64,000 nucleotides of DNA from Lacunisphaera sp. (GCA_029945445.1 JAQSCO010000001.1:1-64000), one strand, 5' to 3'; positions 25,250 through 35,083 are shown, counted from the stretch's first letter. Made by a program: numbers and translations. Notes: generated by a model from the sequence alone, not told the origin.

Positions 25250-26800
25250 TTAAGAGCCGGCTGGTGTGACTTTCAAGGTGTAGGCGTGCTGGCCGGGAGC
25301 TTTGGCTGGCAGGGTCACGTGCAGGCCTTTGTCATCCTGGGTCCACTTGAGGGCGCCAGGCGCGCCGAGCATCGTGACTTGCTTGATGCCTTTGGGCAGG
25401 GCGGTCGGCGTGAACCAGCGGACGGTGAAGCTAGCGCCGTCGCCGGGCCAGTCGAGGATGATGGCGTAGACCGTGTCGCCGTGCCGCGTGAAACGCACAT
25501 CCTCGGCGGTGAAATCCTTCCGCCGGTGCTCGGCATCATTGGCCATGGTGCCATCGACGACCTTGGTTGAGCCCTCCCCGAACTTGGTCCATGGGCGGGT
25601 GCCGTAGATGGCCTCGCCGTTCTGCTTCAGCCAGGCGCCGATCTCGCGGAGCATCTGCTGCTCCTGGTCGGGGATGGTGCCGTCGGCTTTCGGGCCGATG
25701 TTGAGCAGCATGCAGCCGTTCTTGCTGACGATGTCGACGAGGTCGTCGACCAGCGAGTTCACGGTCTTGTAGTCCTGATTGGCGATGTGGCCCCAAGAGT
25801 TTTTCGAGACGGAGGTGTCGGTCTGCCAGTAGAGGCTGCGGATGTTGGCGAGGCCGCCGCGTTCGATGTCGAGCACGCCGGCGGTGTCGGGGAAGGACTC
25901 GCCGCCGAATTTCTTGTAATTGATCGCGACCATGTCCTTCCAGGCGGAACCGCGGTTGTAGTAGTAGGCGGAAAAGGTCTGCAGGTGTCGGCTGAACGCG
26001 GGTTGGGCGATCCACCAGTCGAACCAGATCAGGTCGGGATGGTATTTGTCCACGAGTTCAGTTGCGTGCAACAGCCACTCGTCGAGGAAGGCTTTGTCGG
26101 GCGGGGTGGCGCCATTTTCGGACTCATCCTTGTCGCGGGCCGGACCGTAGAGGCCGCGGTAGCGGTCGTCCTGCACGTCGGAGGGCAGTTTGCGGCCGCC
26201 GCCGTAGAACCACCAGTGCTCGGCGAAATGGTTGGAGAGGCCGAAGTGCAGGCCCTCGGCGCGGATGGTCTTCTCCAATGCGGCAATGACATCGCGTTTC
26301 GGTCCCATCTTGGCGGCGTTCCAATCCGTATAATCGGAGGCATACATCGGGAAACCGTCATGGTGCTCGGCGACGGGCACGACGTAACGGGCGCCTGACT
26401 CCTTGAAGAGCTTGGCCCAGGCTACGGGATCGAACTTCTCGGCTTTGAACTGCGGGATGAAGTCCTTGTAGCCAAACTTGTCGACCGGGCCGTAGGTCTG
26501 CACGTGGTGTTCGTAGGCCTTGTGCCGGCCCCCGGGAATATACATCTCCCGCGGATACCACTCGGAGCCGAAGGCGGGCACCGCATAGACGCCCCAATGG
26601 ATGAAGAGCCCGAATTTGGCGTCCTGATACCACGCAGGGATCTGGTAGCCGGCGAGCGAGTTCCAGCTGGATTTGAAGGGGCCGTGGTCGGCGACCTTTT
26701 GGATTTCGTTCAGCCGGCCTTCGTGATCGGCGGAGGGGGCCGCGGCAGCGGCGCTCGCGACCAAGATGGCGAAGGGAAGGAGGAAACGGGTGGTGTTCAT
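25250..26800 (-). CDS. GH29 alpha-L-fucosidase family enzyme (second copy)
   Basis: Secreted 516-aa GH29 enzyme. The start at 26800 (MNTTRFLLPF) gives a clean signal peptide of ~22 residues; longer readings only add hydrophilic sequence. Diagnostic blocks are YQDAKFGLFIHWGVYAVPAF (58-77), AEHHDGFPMY (144-153) and HPDLIWFDWW with nucleophile Asp261. A C-terminal beta-sandwich follows. It is last in a four-gene run (sulfatase, DUF5060 protein, sulfatase, GH29) with gaps of 19, 7 and 43 bp, so it is probably co-transcribed with them. Target may be alpha-L-fucose or alpha-L-galactose caps uncovered by the sulfatases. Confidence 0.93.
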   Translation of the reverse strand: MNTTRFLLPFAILVASAAAAAPSADHEGRLNEIQKVADHGPFKSSWNSLAGYQIPAWYQDAKFGLFIHWGVYAVPAFGSEWYPREMYIPGGRHKAYEHHVQTYGPVDKFGYKDFIPQFKAEKFDPVAWAKLFKESGARYVVPVAEHHDGFPMYASDYTDWNAAKMGPKRDVIAALEKTIRAEGLHFGLSNHFAEHWWFYGGGRKLPSDVQDDRYRGLYGPARDKDESENGATPPDKAFLDEWLLHATELVDKYHPDLIWFDWWIAQPAFSRHLQTFSAYYYNRGSAWKDMVAINYKKFGGESFPDTAGVLDIERGGLANIRSLYWQTDTSVSKNSWGHIANQDYKTVNSLVDDLVDIVSKNGCMLLNIGPKADGTIPDQEQQMLREIGAWLKQNGEAIYGTRPWTKFGEGSTKVVDGTMANDAEHRRKDFTAEDVRFTRHGDTVYAIILDWPGDGASFTVRWFTPTALPKGIKQVTMLGAPGALKWTQDDKGLHVTLPAKAPGQHAYTLKVTPAGS

Positions 26801-26843
26801 GATGGTTAGGCGAGTTGCGGGAAGGCGCAGACGGGATGCGAAC

Positions 26844-28589
26844 TTACGGAAGGAGCTCGACCCCGACATAGAAAGCGCCACGGGATTGTCCGGACGCTTT
26901 GTCGTCGAGGAAGGTCTGCAGATCGGCGGGACCGGCTGGAAGGTTCAGATCCAAGGTCACGGCAGTCGCTCCGGCGGGAATGGCGGTCTTGGCCTCGCGC
27001 TCGCCCACGCGCACGCGGGCAATGGTGGCTTGCAGCGGGATCGGTGCCTCGGCCGGGCGGTGGCGCAGGGTGAAGCGATAGCGGCCGGCGGCGGCGATTT
27101 CGACTTTCCAGACCCCATTGGCTGCTGGCAGAGCGGCGACCTGCTCCTGATCCCACGGGATGGTGCCGTCCGCGGCATGCCAGTCCATGCAGTTGAGGCG
27201 CGTCGGATTCTCGGCCAACGTGCCAAGGGGAATCCTGATCTGGCGGGCGAGAGCCGGGGCGAGGCTCGTCCACCAGCTTTCATAGCGCTGGCGCAAAGCG
27301 GCAACGACGTCGGGATGGGTGGAGGCGACATCGCTTTGCTCACCGGGGTCGGCCGGCAGGTCGTAGAGTTCCACGCCATTCACGAAGCGCCAACGGTCGG
27401 TCATGACTGCGCTATGCGTCCATTTCGGAGGTATTTCCTTCCGTTGCGCATGAGCGAACAGGGTGCGTTCGGGCCACGTGGTGGCGTCTCCGCGCAACAG
27501 CGGGACCAGACTGGTGCCGTCAAGCGCAAGGTTGGCCGGGACGGACAAGCCGCAAAATTCAGCCAGGGTGGGCAGCAAATCGATGTGGGCGGTGAGTTGG
27601 CGCAGGTCTCGTCCGCGGTCGATACCGCCGGCGGGCCAGCGGATGAACAAGGGGTCCCGATGTCCGCCTTCATACTCCGAGCCCTTGGTGCCGCGCATGC
27701 CGGCGTTGAACCCTTTCCAACCAGGGCCCGAAGCGCCGTCCTTGCCCGGCTTGGCCACACCACCCGCCGTGCCGTTGTCCGACATGAAAACGAAGATCGT
27801 GTTGTCGGCCAGACCGAGCTCGGTGAGGCGGGCGCGCAGACGGCCAAGGTTCGCATCGGCGTTTTCAATCATGCCGTAGAAGTTGGCCATGTCGGTCGGC
27901 ACACCGCGCTCGCGGTAGGGCCGGCTATAGTAGTCCGACACATTGAAGGGACTGTGCGGAACGTTGGTCGCAAGGTAGACGAAAAAGGGACGGTTCTTGT
28001 TCGCCTCGATGAAATGGAGGGCTTGGTTGAAGAATACGTCGGTGCAGTAGCCGCTGAAAGACTCAGGCTTGCCGTTGTGCAGAAAGGTGTCGTCGAAATA
28101 ATCGTTGCCCCAGAAATCGGGAGTCTGGCCGATGCCGCCGCCACCGAACGTGAGAACCTCCTCAAAGCCGCGATCTTGCGGCCGCAGGGGATAGTTGTCG
28201 CCGAGGTGCCATTTGCCGAAGAGCGCGGTCCGGTAGCCGCCGCGACGGAAGAGGTCGGCCATCGTGGTCTCGTCGGGAGCGAGGAGTGAGCGGCCCATCA
28301 CCGTGTGCCAAACGCCCGTGCGAGTGGAGTAGCGGCCGGTGAGGAGGGCGGCGCGGGTGGGCGAGCAGGTGGGATCGACGTGGAAGTTGGTGAAACGGGC
28401 GCTCTCGTCGTGCAGACGATCCATCTGCGGCGTGCGGATCATCGTGTTGCCATGGACGGCGATGTCGCCGTAGCCTTGGTCGTCGGTGACGATCAGGATG
28501 ACGTTTGGTCGGGAGGGCTCGGCGCCGTGGGTGGCGACGCATACCAGCGCCGCGAGTAGCAGTCGGATCACAGGTTGCTGGGTGGGCAT
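26844..28589 (-). CDS. S1-family sulfatase
   Basis: Exported sulfatase, 581 aa, with signal peptide ~1-22. RPNVILIVTDDQGYGD provides the metal-binding aspartates and PTCSPTRAALLTG holds Cys75, the formylglycine precursor. FGKWHLGD, FMSDNGT and RGTKGSEYEGG complete the expected pocket. The C-terminal ~140 residues form an added beta domain like that of the sulfatase at 8758-10575, and the two are clearly paralogous. It begins 7 bp after the DUF5060 gene stop. Confidence 0.95.
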   Translation of the reverse strand: MPTQQPVIRLLLAALVCVATHGAEPSRPNVILIVTDDQGYGDIAVHGNTMIRTPQMDRLHDESARFTNFHVDPTCSPTRAALLTGRYSTRTGVWHTVMGRSLLAPDETTMADLFRRGGYRTALFGKWHLGDNYPLRPQDRGFEEVLTFGGGGIGQTPDFWGNDYFDDTFLHNGKPESFSGYCTDVFFNQALHFIEANKNRPFFVYLATNVPHSPFNVSDYYSRPYRERGVPTDMANFYGMIENADANLGRLRARLTELGLADNTIFVFMSDNGTAGGVAKPGKDGASGPGWKGFNAGMRGTKGSEYEGGHRDPLFIRWPAGGIDRGRDLRQLTAHIDLLPTLAEFCGLSVPANLALDGTSLVPLLRGDATTWPERTLFAHAQRKEIPPKWTHSAVMTDRWRFVNGVELYDLPADPGEQSDVASTHPDVVAALRQRYESWWTSLAPALARQIRIPLGTLAENPTRLNCMDWHAADGTIPWDQEQVAALPAANGVWKVEIAAAGRYRFTLRHRPAEAPIPLQATIARVRVGEREAKTAIPAGATAVTLDLNLPAGPADLQTFLDDKASGQSRGAFYVGVELLP

Positions 28590-28596
28590 GATTGCT

Positions 28597-30216
28597 TCAG
28601 CTGTCCTTAAGCTCGACGCTCAGCACCCAGGACTGCGTCTCATTGGGCGGATAAAAACACTGTGAGGGCGCATTGGCGGGCTGCCCAGCATCGCGGAATT
28701 CGCCACTAAGTGGGTTGAACCAGGTGCTCTTGAGAGGTTTGTTCCTGGCCTCGCCGAGTTGGAGGTAGATCGAGCTGGTGTGCGGGAGAAGATAATATAC
28801 GAAACGGTCGCGGTTGTTGGAGAGACAGAAACCCACGTTGCTGAACTTGGGGGCGGGCTCGAGTTCGCTGAGGCCGGCGCGTTGGACCAGTGTGGCCATG
28901 TGCCGGTAATAATTGAGACGGGGGCGATCAGCCTCCGGCAGGCTGCCTGGATCATGGATAACTACGCTCCACGCTGCATCCTGCCAATAGTAGGAGGGAA
29001 AGGCGCCCGCGAAGGCACAGAGGTAGGCGCGGTCGAGAAGGGTCTCCGGATTGAGATAGGCGCCGTCAAACACGCGGAACGGTCCGCGCTCGTAGCCGCC
29101 ATTCTCGATGTTGAGCGCGGGCAGCTTGGGGTGCTTGGTCCCCACGTTCATCATGACATTCCAGATCTCCGGTTTCCAATTTTGGACGGAGATGAAGTCC
29201 ACCATCTCCGGGAAGGCGTCGCAATAGCCATGATCATGCACGGTCACGAGGCGCTGGTGCGCGGCGAGGGCGTGGAGGCGCTTGATCCGGCGGGTGATGT
29301 AGTCATTGTCGTTGTGACCGTAGCCGGTGGCCTCCTTGGAGATGTCCCAGATCAGGTTGGGGAAAGCCTGATAGCGCTTGACGACATAGTCGAAATACCG
29401 GTTGTCGTCATCGGAGTCGGCCGGTGGCCAGGCGACTTGCTTGTTCCAGACGTAGATCATCACGTGGGCGACGAGACCCAGCCGGTCGAGCTCGGCGATG
29501 ACCCGGTCGTAGCGTTGGAAGAATTTCACGGCGAGGGTGCCGTGTTGCGGGGCGGTGTTGTTGCCGCCAAAGGGAAAGACCCGGGGCCTGCCGTAGTCGA
29601 ACTGCGGATCAAGCTTCGGGTCGCGGTGCCAGACGACGTCGTAGGCGAAGACGTTCAGGATGATCTGATTGAATCCGTTGGCTGCGAGCTGAGTCAGCAA
29701 GGTGCGGGTTTTCGGGATGTCGTCGGGGTTCTCGGCATCGAGTGCGAAAAGCCAGTCGGCCTCGAAGGCGATGGGAAAATACCCGGAGCCGTCGGCATGG
29801 GCGAACTGGCGCGGCTTGTCGACGCGCACGACGATAGGGCCGTGCCGACCTTCGCGGGCGGCAGTGACGGAGATCCGGCCGCTTCGGCCTTCGAGCGGTG
29901 CGAGCGAGGAGGCGGTCTTCAAAGACCATTCACCCGCGGCCGGCAGGGTGACTCTCACTAAGTAGCGGTCGTCGCCATCATAAAAGCCCGGGATGACCAG
30001 CTGGGTGCCGTCCGGACCGGTTAGCGTGGCTTGAAACGAGACGTCGAAAGGATTGGCTTTCGCTGGCGGCGGACACGAGAAAACGATGTCCAGCGGCCGC
30101 CACTGGGTCGCTGGGAGAGCGCGTTCGGATGCAAAGGGCAGGGACTCGACCGCATTGACGGGTGTGATCAGAATGCAGCCAGCGAGGAGCGCTGGGAGAG
30201 CGAGTTTCCGATACAC
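28597..30216 (-). CDS. Exported DUF5060/DUF4038-type glycoside hydrolase-like protein
   Basis: Secreted 539-aa protein with GTG start and signal peptide 1-22. Residues ~30-120 form a DUF5060-like Ig domain (FQATLTGPDG, IPGFYDGDDRYLVRV). The rest is a TIM barrel of the DUF4038/GH140-like type: FPIAFEADWLF, NGFNQIILNVFAYD, FPNLIWDISKEA (a candidate acidic catalytic residue) and ALNIENGGYE (the other candidate, Glu in IENGG). Members are apiosidases or related exo-enzymes, but specificity varies and none is implied here. It lies 19 bp after one sulfatase and 7 bp before another, so it likely acts on the same sulfated substrate. Confidence 0.72.
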   Translation of the reverse strand: MYRKLALPALLAGCILITPVNAVESLPFASERALPATQWRPLDIVFSCPPPAKANPFDVSFQATLTGPDGTQLVIPGFYDGDDRYLVRVTLPAAGEWSLKTASSLAPLEGRSGRISVTAAREGRHGPIVVRVDKPRQFAHADGSGYFPIAFEADWLFALDAENPDDIPKTRTLLTQLAANGFNQIILNVFAYDVVWHRDPKLDPQFDYGRPRVFPFGGNNTAPQHGTLAVKFFQRYDRVIAELDRLGLVAHVMIYVWNKQVAWPPADSDDDNRYFDYVVKRYQAFPNLIWDISKEATGYGHNDNDYITRRIKRLHALAAHQRLVTVHDHGYCDAFPEMVDFISVQNWKPEIWNVMMNVGTKHPKLPALNIENGGYERGPFRVFDGAYLNPETLLDRAYLCAFAGAFPSYYWQDAAWSVVIHDPGSLPEADRPRLNYYRHMATLVQRAGLSELEPAPKFSNVGFCLSNNRDRFVYYLLPHTSSIYLQLGEARNKPLKSTWFNPLSGEFRDAGQPANAPSQCFYPPNETQSWVLSVELKDS

Positions 30217-30235
30217 ACGTCCGAGGGGGGGAGTC

Positions 30236-31792
30236 TCACGGATGCGAAGTCTTTTCCCACAAGCGAACTAGGTCGGGATATTTTTCATCCGTGTCACCCG
30301 CGTCCTTTTTCAACTGCAGCAACTGGTCCTTCAACTGCGCCACAGTCTTCGCGTAGGCGGGTTTAGAGTAGACGTTGTGGCGCTCGTCGGGATCCTTACG
30401 CAGATCGTAGAGCTCCCAGCCGGGCGTGGTCGGTGTCGGCAGTGCGTCTTTGGCGTCGAGGGGCAGTCCGTAGAAGAAGATCAGTTTGAAGTCCTTGGTG
30501 CGGATGCCGTAGTGCGCGGGATTGTCGTGGTGTGTCATGTGCATCCAGTAACGGTAGTAGCTGGCGGTGCGCCAGTCGGCGGGTGTGTGGCCTTCGAGGA
30601 TCGGGCGCACGCTGCGGCCTTGCATGTAGTCGGGCGTCTTAACCCCCGCGAAGTCAAGGAGCGTAGGGGCGAAGTCGGTGTTATTGATCAGCGCGTCGTT
30701 GACGGATCCGGCGGCGACGTGGCCGGGGAAGCGAACGATGAAAGGCACGCGTAGCGAAGGCTCATACATCCAGCGCTTGTCGATGTAGTCGTGCTCGCCG
30801 AGCATGAAACCCTGGTCGGCGGTGTAGAGGATGATGGTGTTGTCGAGTTCCCCGGTCTCCTTAAGGTAGGCGAGAAGGCGCGCGACGTTGTCGTCTACGC
30901 CGCGCACACAGCGCAGATATTTCTTCATGTAACGCTGATAGCTGACGCGCATGTATTCCGAATCGGAAAGAGATTTGTCGACAAACATGTGGTCGCCCAT
31001 GTTGCGGCGCTGGTTGCGCTTGCCGACGGAGGTGCCTGTGCCCTTGGTGGCCTCCGACCCGTAGTTGGGGACGTCGCGCATACTGGCGGGCTCCGGGATG
31101 GTGACGTCGTCGTAGAGGAAGTCGTAGCGCTCGGCGTTCTCGAAGTTGTCGTGCGGCGCCTTGAAGTGGTTCATGAGGAAGAACGGCTTCGAGCGGTCGC
31201 GGTGCTTGAGCCACTCGAGACTAAAATCCGCGATGACATCCGTGGAGTGGGCCGAGTCATAGATGTTGTCGCCGGTGTGGATGATGTTGTCGGGCCACTG
31301 GCCGGCACCCTTTTTGTGAAAGGAAGGGTTGAAATACTTCCCTTGGCCAGGGAGCACGCAGTAGTAGTCGAACGCGGCAGGCTCGGAGGTAAGGTGCCAC
31401 TTGCCGATGATGGCGGTCTGGTAACCGGCCTCGCGCATCTGTTTCGGCAGATACTGGTTCGCGACGGGCAGCACATCCGACAGGGTGCGCACGCCGTTAA
31501 CGTTGGAATACTGCCCGGTGATCAGTGTCGCACGGCTTGGCGTGCAGATGGAATTGGTGACGACCGCGTTGGTGAAACGCATACCTTCGGCCGCGAGCCG
31601 GTCGAGGGTCGGCGTCGGGTTCAGCGGAGCGAGGATGCCGCCGTAGGCCCCGATCGCCTCGGCGGCGTGGTCATCCGACATGATCCACAGAATATTGGGC
31701 TGCTTCGGGGTGGCGGCTCCAGCGGCGTTGAGACTGGCGGTAAGGGCGACACTGGCGGTGAGGGCGAATAACGAATGGAGTTTCATGGGCAT
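30236..31792 (-). CDS. S1-family sulfatase (distinct subfamily)
   Basis: Exported sulfatase of 518 aa, signal peptide ~1-26, ATG at 31792 with a second in-frame ATG two codons later. QPNILWIMSDDHAAEAIGAYG gives the metal site; SICTPSRATLITGQYS contains Cys83 for formylglycine formation. GKWHL, MNHFKAPHDNFE and TADQGFMLGEHDY follow. It differs from the other two sulfatases in the first block (DDH rather than DDM/DDQ) and lacks their C-terminal extension, so it is a separate subfamily, probably with a different sulfate position. It heads the sulfatase-DUF5060-sulfatase-GH29 run, 136 bp downstream of the GH50 gene. Confidence 0.95.
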   Translation of the reverse strand: MPMKLHSLFALTASVALTASLNAAGAATPKQPNILWIMSDDHAAEAIGAYGGILAPLNPTPTLDRLAAEGMRFTNAVVTNSICTPSRATLITGQYSNVNGVRTLSDVLPVANQYLPKQMREAGYQTAIIGKWHLTSEPAAFDYYCVLPGQGKYFNPSFHKKGAGQWPDNIIHTGDNIYDSAHSTDVIADFSLEWLKHRDRSKPFFLMNHFKAPHDNFENAERYDFLYDDVTIPEPASMRDVPNYGSEATKGTGTSVGKRNQRRNMGDHMFVDKSLSDSEYMRVSYQRYMKKYLRCVRGVDDNVARLLAYLKETGELDNTIILYTADQGFMLGEHDYIDKRWMYEPSLRVPFIVRFPGHVAAGSVNDALINNTDFAPTLLDFAGVKTPDYMQGRSVRPILEGHTPADWRTASYYRYWMHMTHHDNPAHYGIRTKDFKLIFFYGLPLDAKDALPTPTTPGWELYDLRKDPDERHNVYSKPAYAKTVAQLKDQLLQLKKDAGDTDEKYPDLVRLWEKTSHP

Positions 31793-31928
31793 GGGTGATG
31801 ACGACTGAGTGGAGGCCTCGGAAGCGCGGTGTCCGATTCTAGGTGTATAGTGGCAAACTTTGTTGTCATGGACCGGCCATGAAATGGCAGCCTTGTTTAA
31901 ACAGTTAACGCAGCGAAGCGTCGCAGGC

Positions 31929-34259
31929 TTATTTTCCGGCGCGGCGTTCGTAGAGGCCGTAATTCACGCGCTTGGCCGCCTCCACCATTTCCGGGTAGGG
32001 TATGTCGGTGTTGGTCACCCAACCGACATTGTAGTTTTCGCCGTCATAGGCACGCCCGGTGACTGGATCGTCGACGTATTGAAACCAATGGGCGCCGACC
32101 ATGTAGGGATTATCAATCACTGTAGACATGTATTGTTCATACATGCGGGCGCGGTCAGCCTGATCAATGGCGATCACCAAGCCGGGGTGATACAAGCCCG
32201 TGTCCGAGGTCGACCCGATATGGTATTCCCCGATAATCGTCGGGAAATCCAAATCCTTCAGGAAGCCCCAGGTGTCGGGGTGCATGCCCTCGCGATAATT
32301 GTTGAAGCTCATCACGTCGGTATACTGCTTGGCGACCTTGACGAGTTCGACCGGGATGCCCCACTCAGCGGCGACCCGCACTCCCATATACATGTGATGC
32401 GGCATGACGCGTTTGATCTCGTCGCGCACGATCCGGAAGTAGGTCTCGGCGTAGTTGTGGTAAAGAGCGGAGAAGTCGGCGCGCGCGGTGTCGTTGAGCT
32501 TGTCCATTGCGGCACCGCCGGCAAAGGCCTCCCATGAGGCGAAGCCGGTGCCCCATGCCTTGTTCAGGACGACGATGTCCCGGTATTTGGCCGTGAGGAT
32601 TGCGGTGAAGGCTTTTTTCGCGGGACACTCGGCAGCCGTGCGTGCCAGAGAATAATAGACCAGGCCGAAATGTGCGTGATCGCTGGCCATCGATCCCCAG
32701 CCTTTCTCATTATCGACGAAGAGACCGATGCACCACGGCGAGCCCTTCACTTCACGGGCGATCTGTTCGATGGTCAGCCGTGCGCGTCGCGAAAACTCCG
32801 GATCGTAGACGTCGGGTAACGGGCTCCAGTAGTCCATTCCTGAGTAGATGACCTTGTATTGACCGATGATCCAGCCGTTGGCGAAGTAGGGTAGCTGCTG
32901 GTTGTCGTAGAAGCTGGGATCGATCCAGTTGCCGAACGAGGTGAAGCCCCAGTCTTTCATCCGGTCGAGTGTGACCTTGCGCCAGGTGTCCATGTAGGAA
33001 GCCGGGGCGGTCTGACCGTAACGGCGCTCCAGGTTGGCCTTGTAGAAACTGTAGACCTCGCCGTGCTCGAGCACGCCTTGGTGGACCACGCGTCGATAAC
33101 CGTAGTGCTCGCCCAGCGGATCGTCGTAGGCGGGCAGCCACTCGAACATCTCGCGGCGCTGCGGCGAGGCGAGGAACCGGGTGCCGACCGAAACGGCGGG
33201 CACAGGCACGATGTCGCGAGAATCCTCGGGGGTCAGTTCCTCGGGATCGATGACCCGGACGGAGGGATCACCAAAGTCATAGCCGGTCACGGTTTCCAAG
33301 TTGGCCATGCGCACGTTGGCAATTGCGCTGGAGAAAAACAGGTAGCCGTCCGGGTCGATCATCCACCATTTGCCGTCGACCTTTTCGACGCGGAAATATC
33401 CGGTGGCCTTCTGCTTCGGGCCCTTGGCCCAACCTCCGAAGCGCGAGCGGTTCGGCACCCCAATCGAGGCGGCGAGCGCCTTCTGCTCCCGCTCGGCGAC
33501 GGCCTTGAGTTCCGCCTCCGAATGGATCTTGACGGGATATTCGGCCTTTGCCGTCTGACCGAATCGATCAACAATCCCGACAAGATAATCCGGATCCTGC
33601 GGTGGATCGCGGCGCAATCGAAGGTTGTCGATCACGACCACTTTGTCTTCGAACTGCGCGTAGGTCCGGAAAATGATCTTTGTAACCTTCGAGATATCCA
33701 TGCTCCGGTCACCGCTGCGCCAGGACAGCTTGACCTCGTTCGTTTGCCAGGCGGGTGGGGTGTCGCGCATGCCGGTCTGGCCGTACGCGACGCGCCCGTT
33801 CAGCGGGGCGTAATAGGTTTCCGGCCGGCCCGGGGGAACGGCGACGCTGCGGGATTGTTGCCGGCCTTTATCGTCGACCAATAGGACGAAGACTTGCACG
33901 GAAACTTTCCCCGGATTGTAGGCGTCGAACGCGAGGTTGACCCCGCCCCGACCGCTCCAGTTCCAGCCGTCCTTGGATAGGAGCACGGCGTCCGCCTCCT
34001 CGCGCGGAGCGAACTCGAGTCGCGCGGCCTTGTGGCCGCTTGTCACGCCCTGTTCGGTGACGAGGGACAGTTTCACATCGTGCGACGCCGTTTGATCGAA
34101 ATTCAGGGTCTCAAAGTCATCGAGGGTCGCTATCACTTCCGGTTGAATGACTGAGGCCGAGGGCGACGCATGGGTCGATACGGCCAAGGCTATAAGGAGT
34201 AAGGCTACAGCGTGCGGTTGCTGATAACCTTTTCGTGTGCGAGCAGAGGTCTTTTCCAT
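31929..34259 (-). CDS. GH50 beta-agarase-like enzyme
   Basis: Exported 776-aa enzyme related to GH50 beta-agarases, which cut beta-1,4 bonds in agarose and usually release neoagarobiose. The ATG at 34259 is preferred to a TTG 24 bp upstream. Signal peptide ends near residue 31. Residues ~40-215 are a CBM-like beta-sandwich; the TIM barrel begins around 290 (WWMIDPDGYLFFS). Family blocks include MKDWGFTSFGNWID (434-447), PYFANGWI (457-464), IGLFVDNEKGWG with proton donor Glu518, and TIIGEYHIGS with nucleophile Glu678. It diverges from the aldolase/kinase pair, and site D is between them. Together with the GH117-like gene this is the strongest evidence for an agar-type substrate. Confidence 0.85.
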   Translation of the reverse strand: MEKTSARTRKGYQQPHAVALLLIALAVSTHASPSASVIQPEVIATLDDFETLNFDQTASHDVKLSLVTEQGVTSGHKAARLEFAPREEADAVLLSKDGWNWSGRGGVNLAFDAYNPGKVSVQVFVLLVDDKGRQQSRSVAVPPGRPETYYAPLNGRVAYGQTGMRDTPPAWQTNEVKLSWRSGDRSMDISKVTKIIFRTYAQFEDKVVVIDNLRLRRDPPQDPDYLVGIVDRFGQTAKAEYPVKIHSEAELKAVAEREQKALAASIGVPNRSRFGGWAKGPKQKATGYFRVEKVDGKWWMIDPDGYLFFSSAIANVRMANLETVTGYDFGDPSVRVIDPEELTPEDSRDIVPVPAVSVGTRFLASPQRREMFEWLPAYDDPLGEHYGYRRVVHQGVLEHGEVYSFYKANLERRYGQTAPASYMDTWRKVTLDRMKDWGFTSFGNWIDPSFYDNQQLPYFANGWIIGQYKVIYSGMDYWSPLPDVYDPEFSRRARLTIEQIAREVKGSPWCIGLFVDNEKGWGSMASDHAHFGLVYYSLARTAAECPAKKAFTAILTAKYRDIVVLNKAWGTGFASWEAFAGGAAMDKLNDTARADFSALYHNYAETYFRIVRDEIKRVMPHHMYMGVRVAAEWGIPVELVKVAKQYTDVMSFNNYREGMHPDTWGFLKDLDFPTIIGEYHIGSTSDTGLYHPGLVIAIDQADRARMYEQYMSTVIDNPYMVGAHWFQYVDDPVTGRAYDGENYNVGWVTNTDIPYPEMVEAAKRVNYGLYERRAGK

Positions 34260-34337
34260 TCTTGAGTGGGGTTGGGGTGGCAATCGGATCGCGAGGTTTT
34301 CGAGTCACTCACGGATGATCTGTTTTATGATTGAATA

Positions 34338-34347
34338 TTGCATGCAA
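34338..34347. promoter_or_regulatory. TTGCATGCAA palindrome (candidate operator, site D)
   Basis: Perfect 10-bp palindrome 79 bp upstream of the GH50 start and 82 bp upstream of the aldolase start, in a divergent promoter region. Identical to site A at 3338. Confidence 0.5.
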
Positions 34348-34428
34348 AATGTCCAACAAAATGCTTTCCCCTGTGTGCCTCGTAGGATCGTGAACCCACA
34401 ACTCGCAGCTATCCGCATTGCTTAAAAA

Positions 34429-35079
34429 ATGAGCTCTTTTCCTGAAACTCTTCTTAACCGATTGAGAAAATCAGGCGTCGTAGCCGGATTCTTCGTCGAC
34501 CAAGCATCGCAGGCCGTTCCGCTGTGCCGCGCGCTGCTAGCCGGCGGCATCGACTCCATCGAGCTGATGCTCCGTTCCTCTGCCGGGATGGACGGGGTCA
34601 GGGCGATCGCGGCGGAGTTGCCGCAGATCCTCCTGGGAGTGGGCACGATTTTGACGCCCGAGCAGGCGCGTGAAGTCAAGGCGGCGGGCGCGGCCTTCGG
34701 GGTGGCACCCGGCATGAATCCGCGCGTTATCCGGGCGGCAGCGGAAGTGGGCCTGCCGTTTGCGCCGGGCATCGCCACGCCCTCCGACCTAGAGGGGGCC
34801 ATCGAACTCGGCTGCCGGTTTGTTAAGTTCTTTCCGGCGGAGGCGGCCGGCGGTATTGCTTATCTGCGCAGCATGAGTGCCCCCTACAAGCATCTCGGCA
34901 TCCAATATTTCCCTCTCGGCGGGCTGAGCAACAAGAACATGTTGGAGTATTTGAAAGAACCCAATGTGCCCACCATCGGCGGCTCATGGATTGTGAAACC
35001 TGAACTGGTGGCCAAGGCCGACTGGGCGGGCATTACCACCAGCGCGGCCGCTGTCGTCCAGGCAGTGAAACAACGTTAA
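34429..35079 (+). CDS. 2-keto-3-deoxy-6-phospho-aldonate aldolase (KDPG/KDPGal aldolase)
   Basis: Cytoplasmic class I aldolase of 216 aa that splits KDPG or KDPGal into pyruvate and glyceraldehyde-3-phosphate. The Schiff-base lysine is Lys133 in FVKFFPAE and the general acid/base is Glu45 in SIELMLRS, the same positions as in E. coli Eda. GVGTILTPEQ and FAPGIATPSD are typical phosphate- and substrate-site loops. The kinase starts 4 bp after its stop, so the two form one operon. With the DgoD-like dehydratase this makes a DeLey-Doudoroff-type branch for galactose or anhydrogalactose acids. Eda and DgoA cannot be separated from sequence alone. Confidence 0.93.
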   Translation: MSSFPETLLNRLRKSGVVAGFFVDQASQAVPLCRALLAGGIDSIELMLRSSAGMDGVRAIAAELPQILLGVGTILTPEQAREVKAAGAAFGVAPGMNPRVIRAAAEVGLPFAPGIATPSDLEGAIELGCRFVKFFPAEAAGGIAYLRSMSAPYKHLGIQYFPLGGLSNKNMLEYLKEPNVPTIGGSWIVKPELVAKADWAGITTSAAAVVQAVKQR

Positions 35080-35083
35080 ACAC

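Noticed and set aside
28759-29961. 400-aa plus-strand frame over the DUF5060 gene
   Set aside because: Antisense shadow in high-GC DNA with no motif or ribosome site.
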